Source of the DNA: an uncultured Prevotella sp.
GTDB lineage: Bacteria; Bacteroidota; Bacteroidia; Bacteroidales; Bacteroidaceae
Assembly: GCA_937906765.1 (NCBI GenBank)
Contig: CALCUV010000295.1
Coordinates: 1-7,683 of the forward strand
Direction of reading: 5' to 3'
DNA: 7,683 bases
The notes below the pieces were generated by a model. The model ran no database searches. It was given only the letters and a program-made list of their open reading frames with translations, and was not told the origin of the DNA. The position numbers and the translations under genes are program-made. This document shows positions 1 to 6,568 of this stretch, piece by piece (the stretch's first letter is position 1; the number at the start of each line of letters is the position of its first letter).

Positions 1-46
1 GCCGTTTCCAAATGCTTTGAAAGAGCAACGGAACGCGCACTGAATG

Positions 47-53
47 AGGAGGT
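47..53 (+). promoter_or_regulatory. Shine-Dalgarno-like site before the first gene
   Basis: AGGAGGT lies 7 bases before the ATG at 61, ideal spacing for a ribosome binding site. Such sites are uncommon in Bacteroidetes, which this window resembles. It is the main reason for choosing the ATG at 61 over the GTG at 52, which would overlap the site. The match could be chance, because the same bases read as Glu-Glu-Val in the open frame that continues to the left edge. Confidence 0.45.
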
Positions 54-60
54 GCAGAAG

Positions 61-846
61 ATGGCTGATTTCAGATTTTCGAATCAGCAGGACGTGAATC
101 GCTTCGTGAAGCAGATACTATGCCCCTACTTGCAAGAGGAAGGTTTGCATGATGTGATAGTGAAATCCCACGGCAGCAAAATCACGTTGACCTATCAAGG
201 CTGTCAATGCAGTATGCGTGAAGAATACGGCAATGGTATTGTGTTCTGCCCCAATACGCACTATGAAGAGATTTCCATCACGTTGCGCGCCTCCACCACT
301 CCTATGAGTATTATAGGTGCATACTTGAAGCAGATGTCGGTTCTCAATAACCGTGTGGATGATTGCCTGGTCAAGATTATCAATCTTTACCACAGTCAGT
401 TGCTCAAAAATGAGGTATATTCCAATGCGGTGCTTCACCTGAATCTATTGATTGCGGAACATGCTGGCAAACCAGTGGCTCACGTGCTGAAATATATGCG
501 ATGGAACATTGAACCATTGCTTTCAAGAAGATCTAATCACAAGATGTTAATCCCCTCAATAAAGGTAACGGGGGATACTTCCTTCAGTTATATTGAAAAG
601 GATGCATACATGGGATGGCAAAAACCCGTGCAGGACTTCCTCCGCGAGCGATGGGTTGATGCCGAGGGCAGAACGGTCTATGCAGCAGACCCATCAACCA
701 CAGATGCGAAGACGTGGAAGGAGGAGCATAAGGGACTGCCTTTTATTGAGAAATGGTGTATGCCTATCAAGGATTTTGTGGAACATTACAGCGCTTACTC
801 TACCGCAAAAATTTCCTCTTCCGATTTTATTGAAGAAAAATTGTAA
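61..846 (+). CDS. Hypothetical protein upstream of MoxR/VWA genes
   Basis: I do not recognise this 261-residue protein. It is probably soluble: no signal peptide or membrane segment is visible. The first 75 residues mix short helices and strands and contain a small cysteine cluster (C48, C50, C63). Residues 85-150 read as amphipathic helices. The C-terminal third is rich in Trp, Lys and Glu. The ATG at 61 follows an AGGAGGT site, and a GTG at 52 is the alternative. The same frame has no stop back to base 1, so the gene could also be the 3' part of a longer one cut by the window. Another frame ends at a TGA at 41-43 and could be the end of a preceding gene. The next gene, a MoxR ATPase, starts 184 bases downstream on the same strand, so a partner role for the MoxR/VWA pair is plausible but is inferred from position only. 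Confidence 0.75.
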   Translation: MADFRFSNQQDVNRFVKQILCPYLQEEGLHDVIVKSHGSKITLTYQGCQCSMREEYGNGIVFCPNTHYEEISITLRASTTPMSIIGAYLKQMSVLNNRVDDCLVKIINLYHSQLLKNEVYSNAVLHLNLLIAEHAGKPVAHVLKYMRWNIEPLLSRRSNHKMLIPSIKVTGDTSFSYIEKDAYMGWQKPVQDFLRERWVDAEGRTVYAADPSTTDAKTWKEEHKGLPFIEKWCMPIKDFVEHYSAYSTAKISSSDFIEEKL

Positions 847-848
847 GT

Positions 849-927
849 TTAGGTTTTAAGGTTTTAAGGTTTAAGGTCGCTTCGCTTTTAGGTTTTAAGA
901 CCAACCTCATAACCTTATAACCTAAAA
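849..927 (+). repeat. Tandem GGTTTTAA repeats with inverted copies
   Basis: The 8-mer GGTTTTAA occurs at 852-859 and 860-867, then as a 7-base variant at 868-874, and again at 891-898. Complementary-type units follow in tandem: TCATAACC at 907-914 and TTATAACC at 915-922. The arms 886-898 and 915-927 are inverted repeats matching at 12 of 13 positions around a 16-base loop, so the RNA or single-stranded DNA could fold into a hairpin. There is no T-run after it, so it is not a standard terminator. The spacer between the first gene and the MoxR gene is largely made of this and the 14-base tandem repeat that follows. Its role is unknown. Confidence 0.7.
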
Positions 928-930
928 TTA

Positions 931-958
931 GAGAGTAGTTAGTAGAGAGTAGTTAGTA
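931..958 (+). repeat. Perfect 14-base tandem duplication
   Basis: The unit GAGAGTAGTTAGTA is present twice with no mismatch (931-944 and 945-958). It directly follows the GGTTTTAA repeats. It is followed in turn by a pyrimidine-rich stretch at about 991-1015 (repeated CTCCTC/CTCACTCC) just before the MoxR start codon. Two perfect copies suggest recent slippage or a unit able to change copy number. I see no promoter consensus in this spacer, so any effect on expression of the next gene is speculative. Confidence 0.8.
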
Positions 959-1030
959 GCACCATCCGGAGTTTCGTCCCGCATGGCATACTCCTCTCTC
1001 CTCACTCCTCACTTTTCATACCCCTAAATA

Positions 1031-2095
1031 ATGGCAATAGCAATAAACAGTAAAGAGTTGGAGACCCTCTTGGAGGTGACTCCCTCATGGCAAAATATTA
1101 TGCTGACGGGCCGACACGGCATTGGCAAGTCGCAGATTCTGACAAACTATTTTGAATCGAAGGGCATGCGTGTCGTTGCACTCTTCCTCGGTCAGATGAG
1201 TGACCCTGGCGATTTGTTGGGACTTCCCACCAAGGACGAAGCAACTGGAAAGACCGCCTTCATGCCTCCCTATTGGTTCCCTGTGGACGGACAACCCGTA
1301 GTGTTGTTTCTTGATGAGTTGAACCGTGCACGCCCCGAGATTTTGCAAACGGTGATGGACCTTGTGCTCAACCGCAAACTTGCCGGACGTCTCTTGCCCG
1401 AGGGGAGTCGCATCATCTCGGCTTGTAACGATGGTGATGAGTATCAACTTACCGACCTTGACCCTGCACTGGTGTCGCGTTTTAATATCTATACCTTCCG
1501 TCCTACGGTAGAGGAATGGCTGTTATGGGCAACACGCAAGGGACTGGATGAGCGCGTCATTGCCTTCATCCAAGCAAACCCCGAATTGCTCGACCGTAGT
1601 GGCGACACCAAGGAGGAACAGGGCCTTGAGAAAGACCCTGACCGTCGTGCCTGGGAGAAGGTGGCACGCGTGATGGAAAATATCTCCGACCCGAAACAGG
1701 TGCACCAAAAGATTGTGGCAGGCATCGTGGGGGTGCAGGCGGCGGCAAGATTGTTCCTCTCTCTGCAGAAGGGACTCCTCACACCGCAGGAACTGCTTAC
1801 CGACTTCAAGAGCGCCAAGCGCGAGTTGGAAAAATATCAGTTGCACCAGTTGTCATTGGTAAACGATACGCTCTGCCGATTCTTTGAAACCGAGCAACTT
1901 GAAACAATGGAGCGCACACTGGTGCGCGAAAACCTCAAGGCTTATCACGACTATTTGTTCAAGAATCATCGCGAAGCCTATGCCCACTTTGTGTCGCTTG
2001 TCGATGGAACTGGTTACAAACGCATGCTCCAGTTTATCAACAAGGAACTGCCCAAGACCTACAAACAGATTATTGAGTTCATCCAGTCGCTATGA
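1031..2095 (+). CDS. MoxR-family AAA+ ATPase
   Basis: A 354-residue cytoplasmic AAA+ ATPase of the MoxR type. These usually form hexamers that use ATP hydrolysis to remodel a target presented by a VWA-domain partner. Visible motifs are Walker A GRHGIGKS (27-34), Walker B VVLFLDELNR (90-99, D95 and E96), a presensor hairpin near GRLLPEG (119-125), sensor 1 N133, and an arginine finger R150 in DPALVSRF. A DPDRRAW stretch (202-208) sits in the lid helix region where the sensor 2 arginine is expected. The rest is a helical C-terminal domain. The length is normal for a MoxR protein. The ATG at 1031 begins immediately before the first helix of the fold; no Shine-Dalgarno site precedes it. Its stop overlaps the start of the VWA gene by ATGA, which indicates translational coupling. 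The substrate cannot be read from the sequence. Confidence 0.9.
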   Translation: MAIAINSKELETLLEVTPSWQNIMLTGRHGIGKSQILTNYFESKGMRVVALFLGQMSDPGDLLGLPTKDEATGKTAFMPPYWFPVDGQPVVLFLDELNRARPEILQTVMDLVLNRKLAGRLLPEGSRIISACNDGDEYQLTDLDPALVSRFNIYTFRPTVEEWLLWATRKGLDERVIAFIQANPELLDRSGDTKEEQGLEKDPDRRAWEKVARVMENISDPKQVHQKIVAGIVGVQAAARLFLSLQKGLLTPQELLTDFKSAKRELEKYQLHQLSLVNDTLCRFFETEQLETMERTLVRENLKAYHDYLFKNHREAYAHFVSLVDGTGYKRMLQFINKELPKTYKQIIEFIQSL

Positions 2096-3336
2096 GTGCT
2101 TTAGAACGCATACAGCAGGAGGTGGAGCAGTGGTTCTTGACCGAACCGTTGCTCTTCACCGTCTATTGTTCGCACCGGTTGACTATCAATCCCAACATGC
2201 AGTGCCCCCTGCGTTCGGGGCAAGGGCGCATGGAATACAATCCACCACTGGTTGACCAGTTGAGCAATACGCAACTCAAGGCAATGCTCGCCGTGGAGAT
2301 GGTCCGCATCCTGCTGAAACACCCCTATTCGCGCCAACCATCAGGCTGTTCCGGCATTGCGCTGAAAATGGCGAGCGATATGGTCATTTCGCCTGCCTAC
2401 AACATGGCATGGGCAGGACTTGCGCATCCCCAGGACTTTGGATTACCCGTGGGGCAACACTTTGAGTGGTATGCCCACCGATTGAGTTTGATGGATATCC
2501 CCCATGAGGCGATAACGTCCGAAGAGCGTGATGGCGAGCAGACGGATACGGGCAACACGGCGAATTTTAGTCAAGACGAGAACCCGCCCGCTGACGGTCA
2601 GGGCTCCGAACAGACTGCAAGCAACGATGCAAGCAGTCAAGGGGGTGATGACGCATCGCATGACTACACATCGTTGTGGGAAGAAGATGTCTTCATGAAC
2701 CAGGAACTTACGAGCATCATCAACGGCACCACGCATTGGGGAAGTCTGCCAGGAAGCATGGTGGAACTCATCCAGAAAGCAACTGAAGGCAAGATTGACT
2801 ATCGCAACGCCCTGCGCGCCTTCCGCGCATCTATCCTCTCGCAGAAGCGCCACCTCACCCGCATGCGCCCCAGTCGTCGTTTCGGTTTCGAGCAAATGGG
2901 CAGTCGTTATGAATTTACCACACGCCTGCTGGTGGCCATTGACACCAGCGGTTCGGTTAGTTCAGAAGAATTGGCGCGCTACTTCCGCATCCTCACCACC
3001 TTCTTTAAATATGGCATTCAGGAAATTGACGTGCTGATGTTCGATGCCATGGTGCAAGGCAAACTGATGAGGCTGACAGAGGCGAAGAAGAATAAGCAAA
3101 CATTTGAGGTAAAGGGGCGTTGTGGCACCGACTTCCAAGTGCCCATTGACTATGTGACAGCGCATCCTGATTACGACGGTCTCATCATTCTGACCGACGG
3201 CGAAGCCCCCGTGCCGAAGGTTCCCCCCTTGCTTCGCGCCAAGATACTTTGGGTGATAGACAATGCCGAGAACTTCTACAAACGTCATTACGAAGCCTTT
3301 CGCAAGACAGGGCGCGTATGCTGGATGAAACTTTAA
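2092..3336 (+). CDS. DUF2201-type protein with VWA domain
   Basis: A 414-residue protein that resembles the DUF2201 architecture: an N-terminal metallopeptidase-like domain and a C-terminal VWA domain. The N-terminal part (about 1-135) contains VEMVRILLKH (68-77). It aligns with the usual HExxHxxxxH but keeps only Glu69 and His77, so zinc peptidase activity is unlikely. Residues 145-192 form a low-complexity linker rich in Asp, Gln, Ser and Gly. The VWA domain (about 275-414) keeps a complete metal-ion-dependent adhesion site: D284-T-S286-G-S288, T346 in CGTDF, and D369 in ILTDG. No signal peptide or membrane segment is seen, so it is probably cytoplasmic. Its ATG overlaps the MoxR stop codon, so the two are almost certainly co-expressed and probably act as one complex. 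The family assignment is from remembered domain layout and motif spacing. Confidence 0.87.
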   Translation: MSALERIQQEVEQWFLTEPLLFTVYCSHRLTINPNMQCPLRSGQGRMEYNPPLVDQLSNTQLKAMLAVEMVRILLKHPYSRQPSGCSGIALKMASDMVISPAYNMAWAGLAHPQDFGLPVGQHFEWYAHRLSLMDIPHEAITSEERDGEQTDTGNTANFSQDENPPADGQGSEQTASNDASSQGGDDASHDYTSLWEEDVFMNQELTSIINGTTHWGSLPGSMVELIQKATEGKIDYRNALRAFRASILSQKRHLTRMRPSRRFGFEQMGSRYEFTTRLLVAIDTSGSVSSEELARYFRILTTFFKYGIQEIDVLMFDAMVQGKLMRLTEAKKNKQTFEVKGRCGTDFQVPIDYVTAHPDYDGLIILTDGEAPVPKVPPLLRAKILWVIDNAENFYKRHYEAFRKTGRVCWMKL

Positions 3337-3375
3337 TGCAACTCCGCCCCGTGAAATAAAAAGTAATCCCGATTA

Positions 3376-3406
3376 TTGATTTTTTTCCTCTTTGTTGCTA
3401 TATTAA
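3376..3406 (+). promoter_or_regulatory. Predicted promoter, first copy of a repeated box
   Basis: ATTG (3375-3378), a 7-T run, then TATATTAA (3399-3406) with 20 bases between the elements. This resembles the Bacteroidetes TTTG/TAnnTTTG promoter but has two mismatches in the -7 box. The whole stretch to 3420 is repeated before the acidic gene pair (4090-4135), which supports a real signal. The start codon at 3479 is 80 bases from the start of the -7 box, leaving a leader of about 65 bases. Confidence 0.5.
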
Positions 3407-3478
3407 CCGTGTGAACTGAAAACAGGAAGTATAACAGTATAGAACCTCGAAATGTATAGGCAATTTCAAACATAGACT

Positions 3479-4075
3479 ATGGCAATATCATACAATTTGT
3501 ACACAAGAAATCCTGAGGACATAAAGATAGTGGAACCTTATGCTATTGAGGCAACCAAGGCGCAGAACCTTAGAGATGTAGGCGTTGAACTGCTTCCTTT
3601 TGAAGAGCATGAAGGCAATCTCACCGAAGAGGAGTATTACAGCCTGCGGTTTCACTTGCCAACAGATGATTGCCAATGCCTAACATGGGTTCGTCCGATA
3701 TATAACAAAATGCATGTTTCGGAGTTGATGACAAACATTGTCAAGCAATTTCCACATGTTGAATTTGAGAGAACACTATATAACAGCGAAAACCCTCAAG
3801 AAGAGGCGATAGAATTATGGGACGGCAAGGAGTGGATAAGCGCTGGATGCAGAATTTGTGAAGAAAATTGTACCCGTATTCATTGCACCCTGCCCGCATT
3901 CATAGAGAAGTACGGATGTGCGGTACACTACTTTATGAATGAAGCATACGCCATTCAAGAACTGCACGAAGCGGGCATTGTCCCCGCAGGATGTACCGCC
4001 ATAGCGTCCATTGCTTCATTTTCCGAACAGCAGGGCTGTGTCTTTAATGTGTCATACGACAAAATTAGCGAATAA
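3479..4075 (+). CDS. Cysteine-rich hypothetical protein
   Basis: I do not recognise this 198-residue protein. It is acidic and apparently soluble, with nine cysteines, unusually many for its size. Four of them form C124-x2-C127-x3-C131-x4-C136, which could bind a metal. Others are C65, C67, C147, C172 and C187. The central part (LTWVRPIYNK at 68-77, then FPHVEFE and an ELWDGKEW strand) has a faint likeness to ferredoxin-like Api92/DUF1281 domains, too weak to name it. The ATG at 3479 follows a leader without Shine-Dalgarno and a predicted promoter at 3376-3406. It lies 142 bases after the VWA gene on the same strand, so it may be its own transcription unit or receive read-through. The acidic genes downstream carry a copy of the same promoter box. 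Confidence 0.8.
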   Translation: MAISYNLYTRNPEDIKIVEPYAIEATKAQNLRDVGVELLPFEEHEGNLTEEEYYSLRFHLPTDDCQCLTWVRPIYNKMHVSELMTNIVKQFPHVEFERTLYNSENPQEEAIELWDGKEWISAGCRICEENCTRIHCTLPAFIEKYGCAVHYFMNEAYAIQELHEAGIVPAGCTAIASIASFSEQQGCVFNVSYDKISE

Positions 4076-4088
4076 AGCAGCCCCAATC

Positions 4089-4121
4089 TTTGATTTTTTT
4101 CTTCTAAAGTGACTATATTAG
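4089..4121 (+). promoter_or_regulatory. Predicted promoter, second copy of the repeated box
   Basis: TTTG (4089-4092), a 7-T run, and TATATTAG (4114-4121) with 21 bases between the elements, one mismatch from the Bacteroidetes TAnnTTTG box. Similarity to the box at 3376-3420 extends beyond the -7 element: CTATATTA and the next 15 bases match at 19 of 23 positions. The start codon at 4191 is 77 bases from the start of the -7 box, nearly the same as the 80 bases seen at the first copy. Confidence 0.55.
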
Positions 4122-4190
4122 CGGGGTGAAATGAATATTGAAAATTAAGATAAAAATAAATTTTTACAGAACCATTTTAATATTAGCATT

Positions 4191-4547
4191 ATGAAAGATT
4201 CAGCAAAGTATTTAAAGCAGTATGCAGCGCTTGAAGAAGAGGCTAAGGCCGAGATTGTTGAAATCTTGTCCACTAACCCCACAGGTCGCTACATCTATTT
4301 CAATTGGGAAATAGAACCAGAAGATGAAGACTTTGCCAACGGCACAATTGTTGTTGTGGACGGCAACGAAGACGTTCTGCATATTTGCGGAGTGGGACTA
4401 AATGATGACAACCAGATTGTGGTTATTGACGCAGAAGACGAAGAGAATTGGTTTGTTCCTGATGAGTGGACGCATGCTTACCTCGAAATGTACCAATTTG
4501 TGGTCGATAACTTGGCGTATGCAAAGCAGGACCCCGTGCTCAATTAA
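4191..4547 (+). CDS. Small acidic hypothetical protein
   Basis: An unrecognised 118-residue protein, very rich in Asp and Glu, with no signal peptide or membrane segment. Residues 1-28 are predicted helix. Then comes a run of likely strands (RYIYFNWEIEP at 33-43, GTIVVVDG at 51-58, VLHICGVGL at 62-70, QIVVIDAEDE at 75-84), and a final helix (92-112). This suggests a small alpha/beta domain. The ATG at 4191 follows an AT-rich leader and the second copy of the repeated promoter box. The next gene begins 6 bases after its stop, so the two form an operon. High acidity could mean binding to a basic partner or mimicry of nucleic acid, but no function can be assigned. Confidence 0.8.
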   Translation: MKDSAKYLKQYAALEEEAKAEIVEILSTNPTGRYIYFNWEIEPEDEDFANGTIVVVDGNEDVLHICGVGLNDDNQIVVIDAEDEENWFVPDEWTHAYLEMYQFVVDNLAYAKQDPVLN

Positions 4548-4553
4548 ACATTT

Positions 4554-5075
4554 ATGAAAAAAGTAACGATTACCATTGAAGGCACTATTCAGATTTGTGA
4601 ATATGCCTCTACCTGCAAAGAGTTTTACGACACCTTCTACATGACCCTTGGGTGGCATACCGTTGATGCGCTTTATGTGGACGGGAATGAAGAGGAGAAC
4701 TTGATTAAGAAGAAAGGTAAGTATGTCAAGGTGGATGATTATTTCCACGATCTCTTCTCTGAAGAAGGTGACCATCCGCTCCCCGTAGAAGTACATTTGA
4801 GAGAAACTCACGGTGGTGACCGTTTTAGTTACACCATTGAGTTGGCAGATGATGAAGCATTTGACATCAAGAAGGTGCAGTTGGTAAAGTCCGACCGCGA
4901 AATCGAATGTTGTCCCTATTTCATCCTGGCGCAACACATCCTTTACGACGGTAAGGAAATCAAGGTCAATGAAGAAGACGAGTATATGACCACAGGTATT
5001 GACGGCAAATACTGTAGCGACTACATTATTGATTATTTTGAGAATGACGATAAGGATCATTCTTATGCAACTTAG
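4554..5075 (+). CDS. Acidic hypothetical protein, second of the pair
   Basis: An unrecognised 173-residue acidic protein. It opens with a strand (KKVTITIEG, 2-10). A helix with two cysteines follows (C15, C21), then Asp/Glu-rich strands and loops such as VEVHLRE (78-84) and FSYTIELADD (91-100). C119-C120 form a vicinal pair, and the last 15 residues are Asp-rich. No signal peptide or transmembrane segment is visible. It starts 6 bases after the preceding acidic gene and its stop codon touches the stem of a strong terminator, so the pair is a two-gene transcription unit. Frequent Asp-Gly and Asp-Glu turns are shared with its neighbour, but I see no alignable homology between them. Confidence 0.8.
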   Translation: MKKVTITIEGTIQICEYASTCKEFYDTFYMTLGWHTVDALYVDGNEEENLIKKKGKYVKVDDYFHDLFSEEGDHPLPVEVHLRETHGGDRFSYTIELADDEAFDIKKVQLVKSDREIECCPYFILAQHILYDGKEIKVNEEDEYMTTGIDGKYCSDYIIDYFENDDKDHSYAT

Positions 5076-5107
5076 GAGTGTTTGTCTTTGGCAAACGCTC
5101 CTTTTTT
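5075..5107 (+). terminator. Intrinsic terminator after the acidic pair
   Basis: The stem GGAGTGTTTG (5075-5084) pairs with CAAACGCTCC (5092-5101) around a 7-base loop, with one G-T pair, followed by six T at 5102-5107. The stem begins on the last base of the TAG stop codon. It lacks a T-run in the other direction, so it should end only plus-strand transcripts and leave the convergent peptidase gene without an obvious terminator of its own. The perfect palindrome TGTCCGGACA at 5113-5122 is just beyond it. Confidence 0.9.
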
Positions 5108-5192
5108 ATAGCTGTCCGGACACCAATACTAAGCAATAAATAGTTTTGAATCTTTGACGCTAAATCTTGCTTTAATCAACCCTGGGCACGAC

Positions 5193-6524
5193 TTATTTTA
5201 CATAACGCTTCGCGAACCAACGTAGCCAAGGGGGCATTTGCTGAATAATGTTGCGCTTCGTGCGTTCTTGCTCATTAGTTCGTATATCGCTGATTTCTTT
5301 TGCAGATTGTGTTTTTATAGCAAGAATTTTCTGTGCAGTCTCGTTATCAATTCTGAGTTTGTGTGCATCTGATTCTTCCCTTTCTTTCCGTTTTTTCTCT
5401 CTTTGTTCTTGATCGATCGCTCCTTGATGTGCTGAAGCGTTCCATATTCTTGCGTCGAATGTGTAATGTCTTTTGCATTGAGGACACTTTATGACTGCAA
5501 CCTTATCCACTATCTTGTTGTTTTTGCCTTTTGTTCCGCAGAAGGGACATGAAAAGTCATATTTGAATTCGTAAGTGGCGCTTTCTTGAAGGGTGGTGTA
5601 GATGTTAAAAATTGCTCTGTCAATGGCCTCTGTGAGTTTTGAAAGATGCGCGTCATCGGACCTAAAGTTTAGTTCATAAACTGCAGAAAAGGCGGCAATG
5701 GGGAATTTTATTTGCGCATTATTTCCGTAAGGGACTTTATAAAATGCTTCGTCTGCTTTGTCAAACTCATAGGACATATTTTTTTTACACTGATTCAAAA
5801 TTTCTTCTAATATCAGAATGTTCCGATTAAGGAGCGCCATCTGTCCTTCTTTTTCTATGAAGCAGGTTTTAAGAAGTTGTTCCTTGTCATCATTGTTTTC
5901 CCATCTTTTTATAGTGTCTTCTGCATAGGGGTCAGTGTAAACCTGATGCACTCCTTTGATTCCAAAAATGGAAAGAATCATTTCATGGGTGACTTTGTAA
6001 GTGTCAGGCGTTAAATATCCCAATATGTTATTCTTTTGAATCTGATTTGAATGGTCCACAATAGTAGTGTTATACCCACTGATGATAATTTCACCGAATC
6101 CCATGTAAATTGTTGTGAGGTCGGTGTAAACTTCGTTCATGAGTTCTATGGACGTTTCCAAATCATGTACCTGAAGGACTTTGTGGCAAATCTCATGTGC
6201 TAAGATGGCCAAGGTGGCTTTGTCATTTCCTTGATATTCCTTGGAGACATTTATGTGAAGCGTTTTGTCATACTCATTCCCTTGCAAAATGTTGCCTCCT
6301 GTGTTTTTGTCAAGTTCTGCAAATTTCACATCTATGTGATACCCCCTAAGACCAGCATATTCCGCCATTCTCCTTGCTTCTGTTAACAAACGTTCATTAG
6401 GAGACACTCCGGGGCGGGCATGAGAGGGCAGGTAAATCGTGTAAGCGCTTTTGGGAATCTTACGTTCAATGTCTTTTAAGTGGTTCAAAATCTTACGAGG
6501 AGACAGATAAATTTCTTGTGCCAT
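5193..6524 (-). CDS. HExxH metalloprotease-like protein with zinc ribbon
   Basis: A 443-residue protein with a zincin-type active site. HEICH (110-114) gives two histidine ligands and the catalytic Glu111, and an NExxxD segment (N130, E131, D135) about 17 residues later is the likely place of the third ligand. The domain covers about 40-150, where NTGGNI (74-79) and a LHINVS strand precede the active-site helix. A mostly helical middle follows. A four-cysteine zinc ribbon comes next (C326-x2-C329, C347-x2-C350), then a highly charged helical segment likely to be a coiled coil (about 366-428), and a Trp-containing tail. There is no signal peptide, so it is probably cytoplasmic. I cannot name the family; the substrate is unknown. 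The ribbon and charged helix suggest binding to nucleic acid or a partner protein. It starts 44 bases after a frameshifted gene on the same strand. It is clearly AT-richer than the MoxR/VWA genes. Confidence 0.82.
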   Translation of the reverse strand: MAQEIYLSPRKILNHLKDIERKIPKSAYTIYLPSHARPGVSPNERLLTEARRMAEYAGLRGYHIDVKFAELDKNTGGNILQGNEYDKTLHINVSKEYQGNDKATLAILAHEICHKVLQVHDLETSIELMNEVYTDLTTIYMGFGEIIISGYNTTIVDHSNQIQKNNILGYLTPDTYKVTHEMILSIFGIKGVHQVYTDPYAEDTIKRWENNDDKEQLLKTCFIEKEGQMALLNRNILILEEILNQCKKNMSYEFDKADEAFYKVPYGNNAQIKFPIAAFSAVYELNFRSDDAHLSKLTEAIDRAIFNIYTTLQESATYEFKYDFSCPFCGTKGKNNKIVDKVAVIKCPQCKRHYTFDARIWNASAHQGAIDQEQREKKRKEREESDAHKLRIDNETAQKILAIKTQSAKEISDIRTNEQERTKRNIIQQMPPWLRWFAKRYVK

Positions 6525-6568
6525 AGTATTCGCTTTTCTGAGGGTGAGTGGATGGGTTGGTTAGCACA

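Noticed and set aside
849..958. CRISPR-like array in the repeat spacer
   Set aside because: The units are 8 and 14 bases, adjacent and without unique spacers of constant length, and no cas gene is present.
1489..1846. Long minus-strand open frames opposite the MoxR gene
   Set aside because: The MoxR frame has all the expected AAA+ motifs; the opposite frames are Ser/Arg/Cys-rich with no domain signal and fit antisense shadows.
4398..5060. Minus-strand open frame of 220 codons opposite the acidic pair
   Set aside because: It is opposite Asp/Glu-rich codons, which read as Ile/Val/Phe on the other strand, giving a false hydrophobic protein. The plus-strand genes have a promoter, operon spacing and a terminator.
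5141..5148. TAGTTTTG on the plus strand resembling a -7 promoter box
   Set aside because: There is no TTG at the right distance upstream, and no plus-strand gene follows; it would only run antisense into the peptidase gene.
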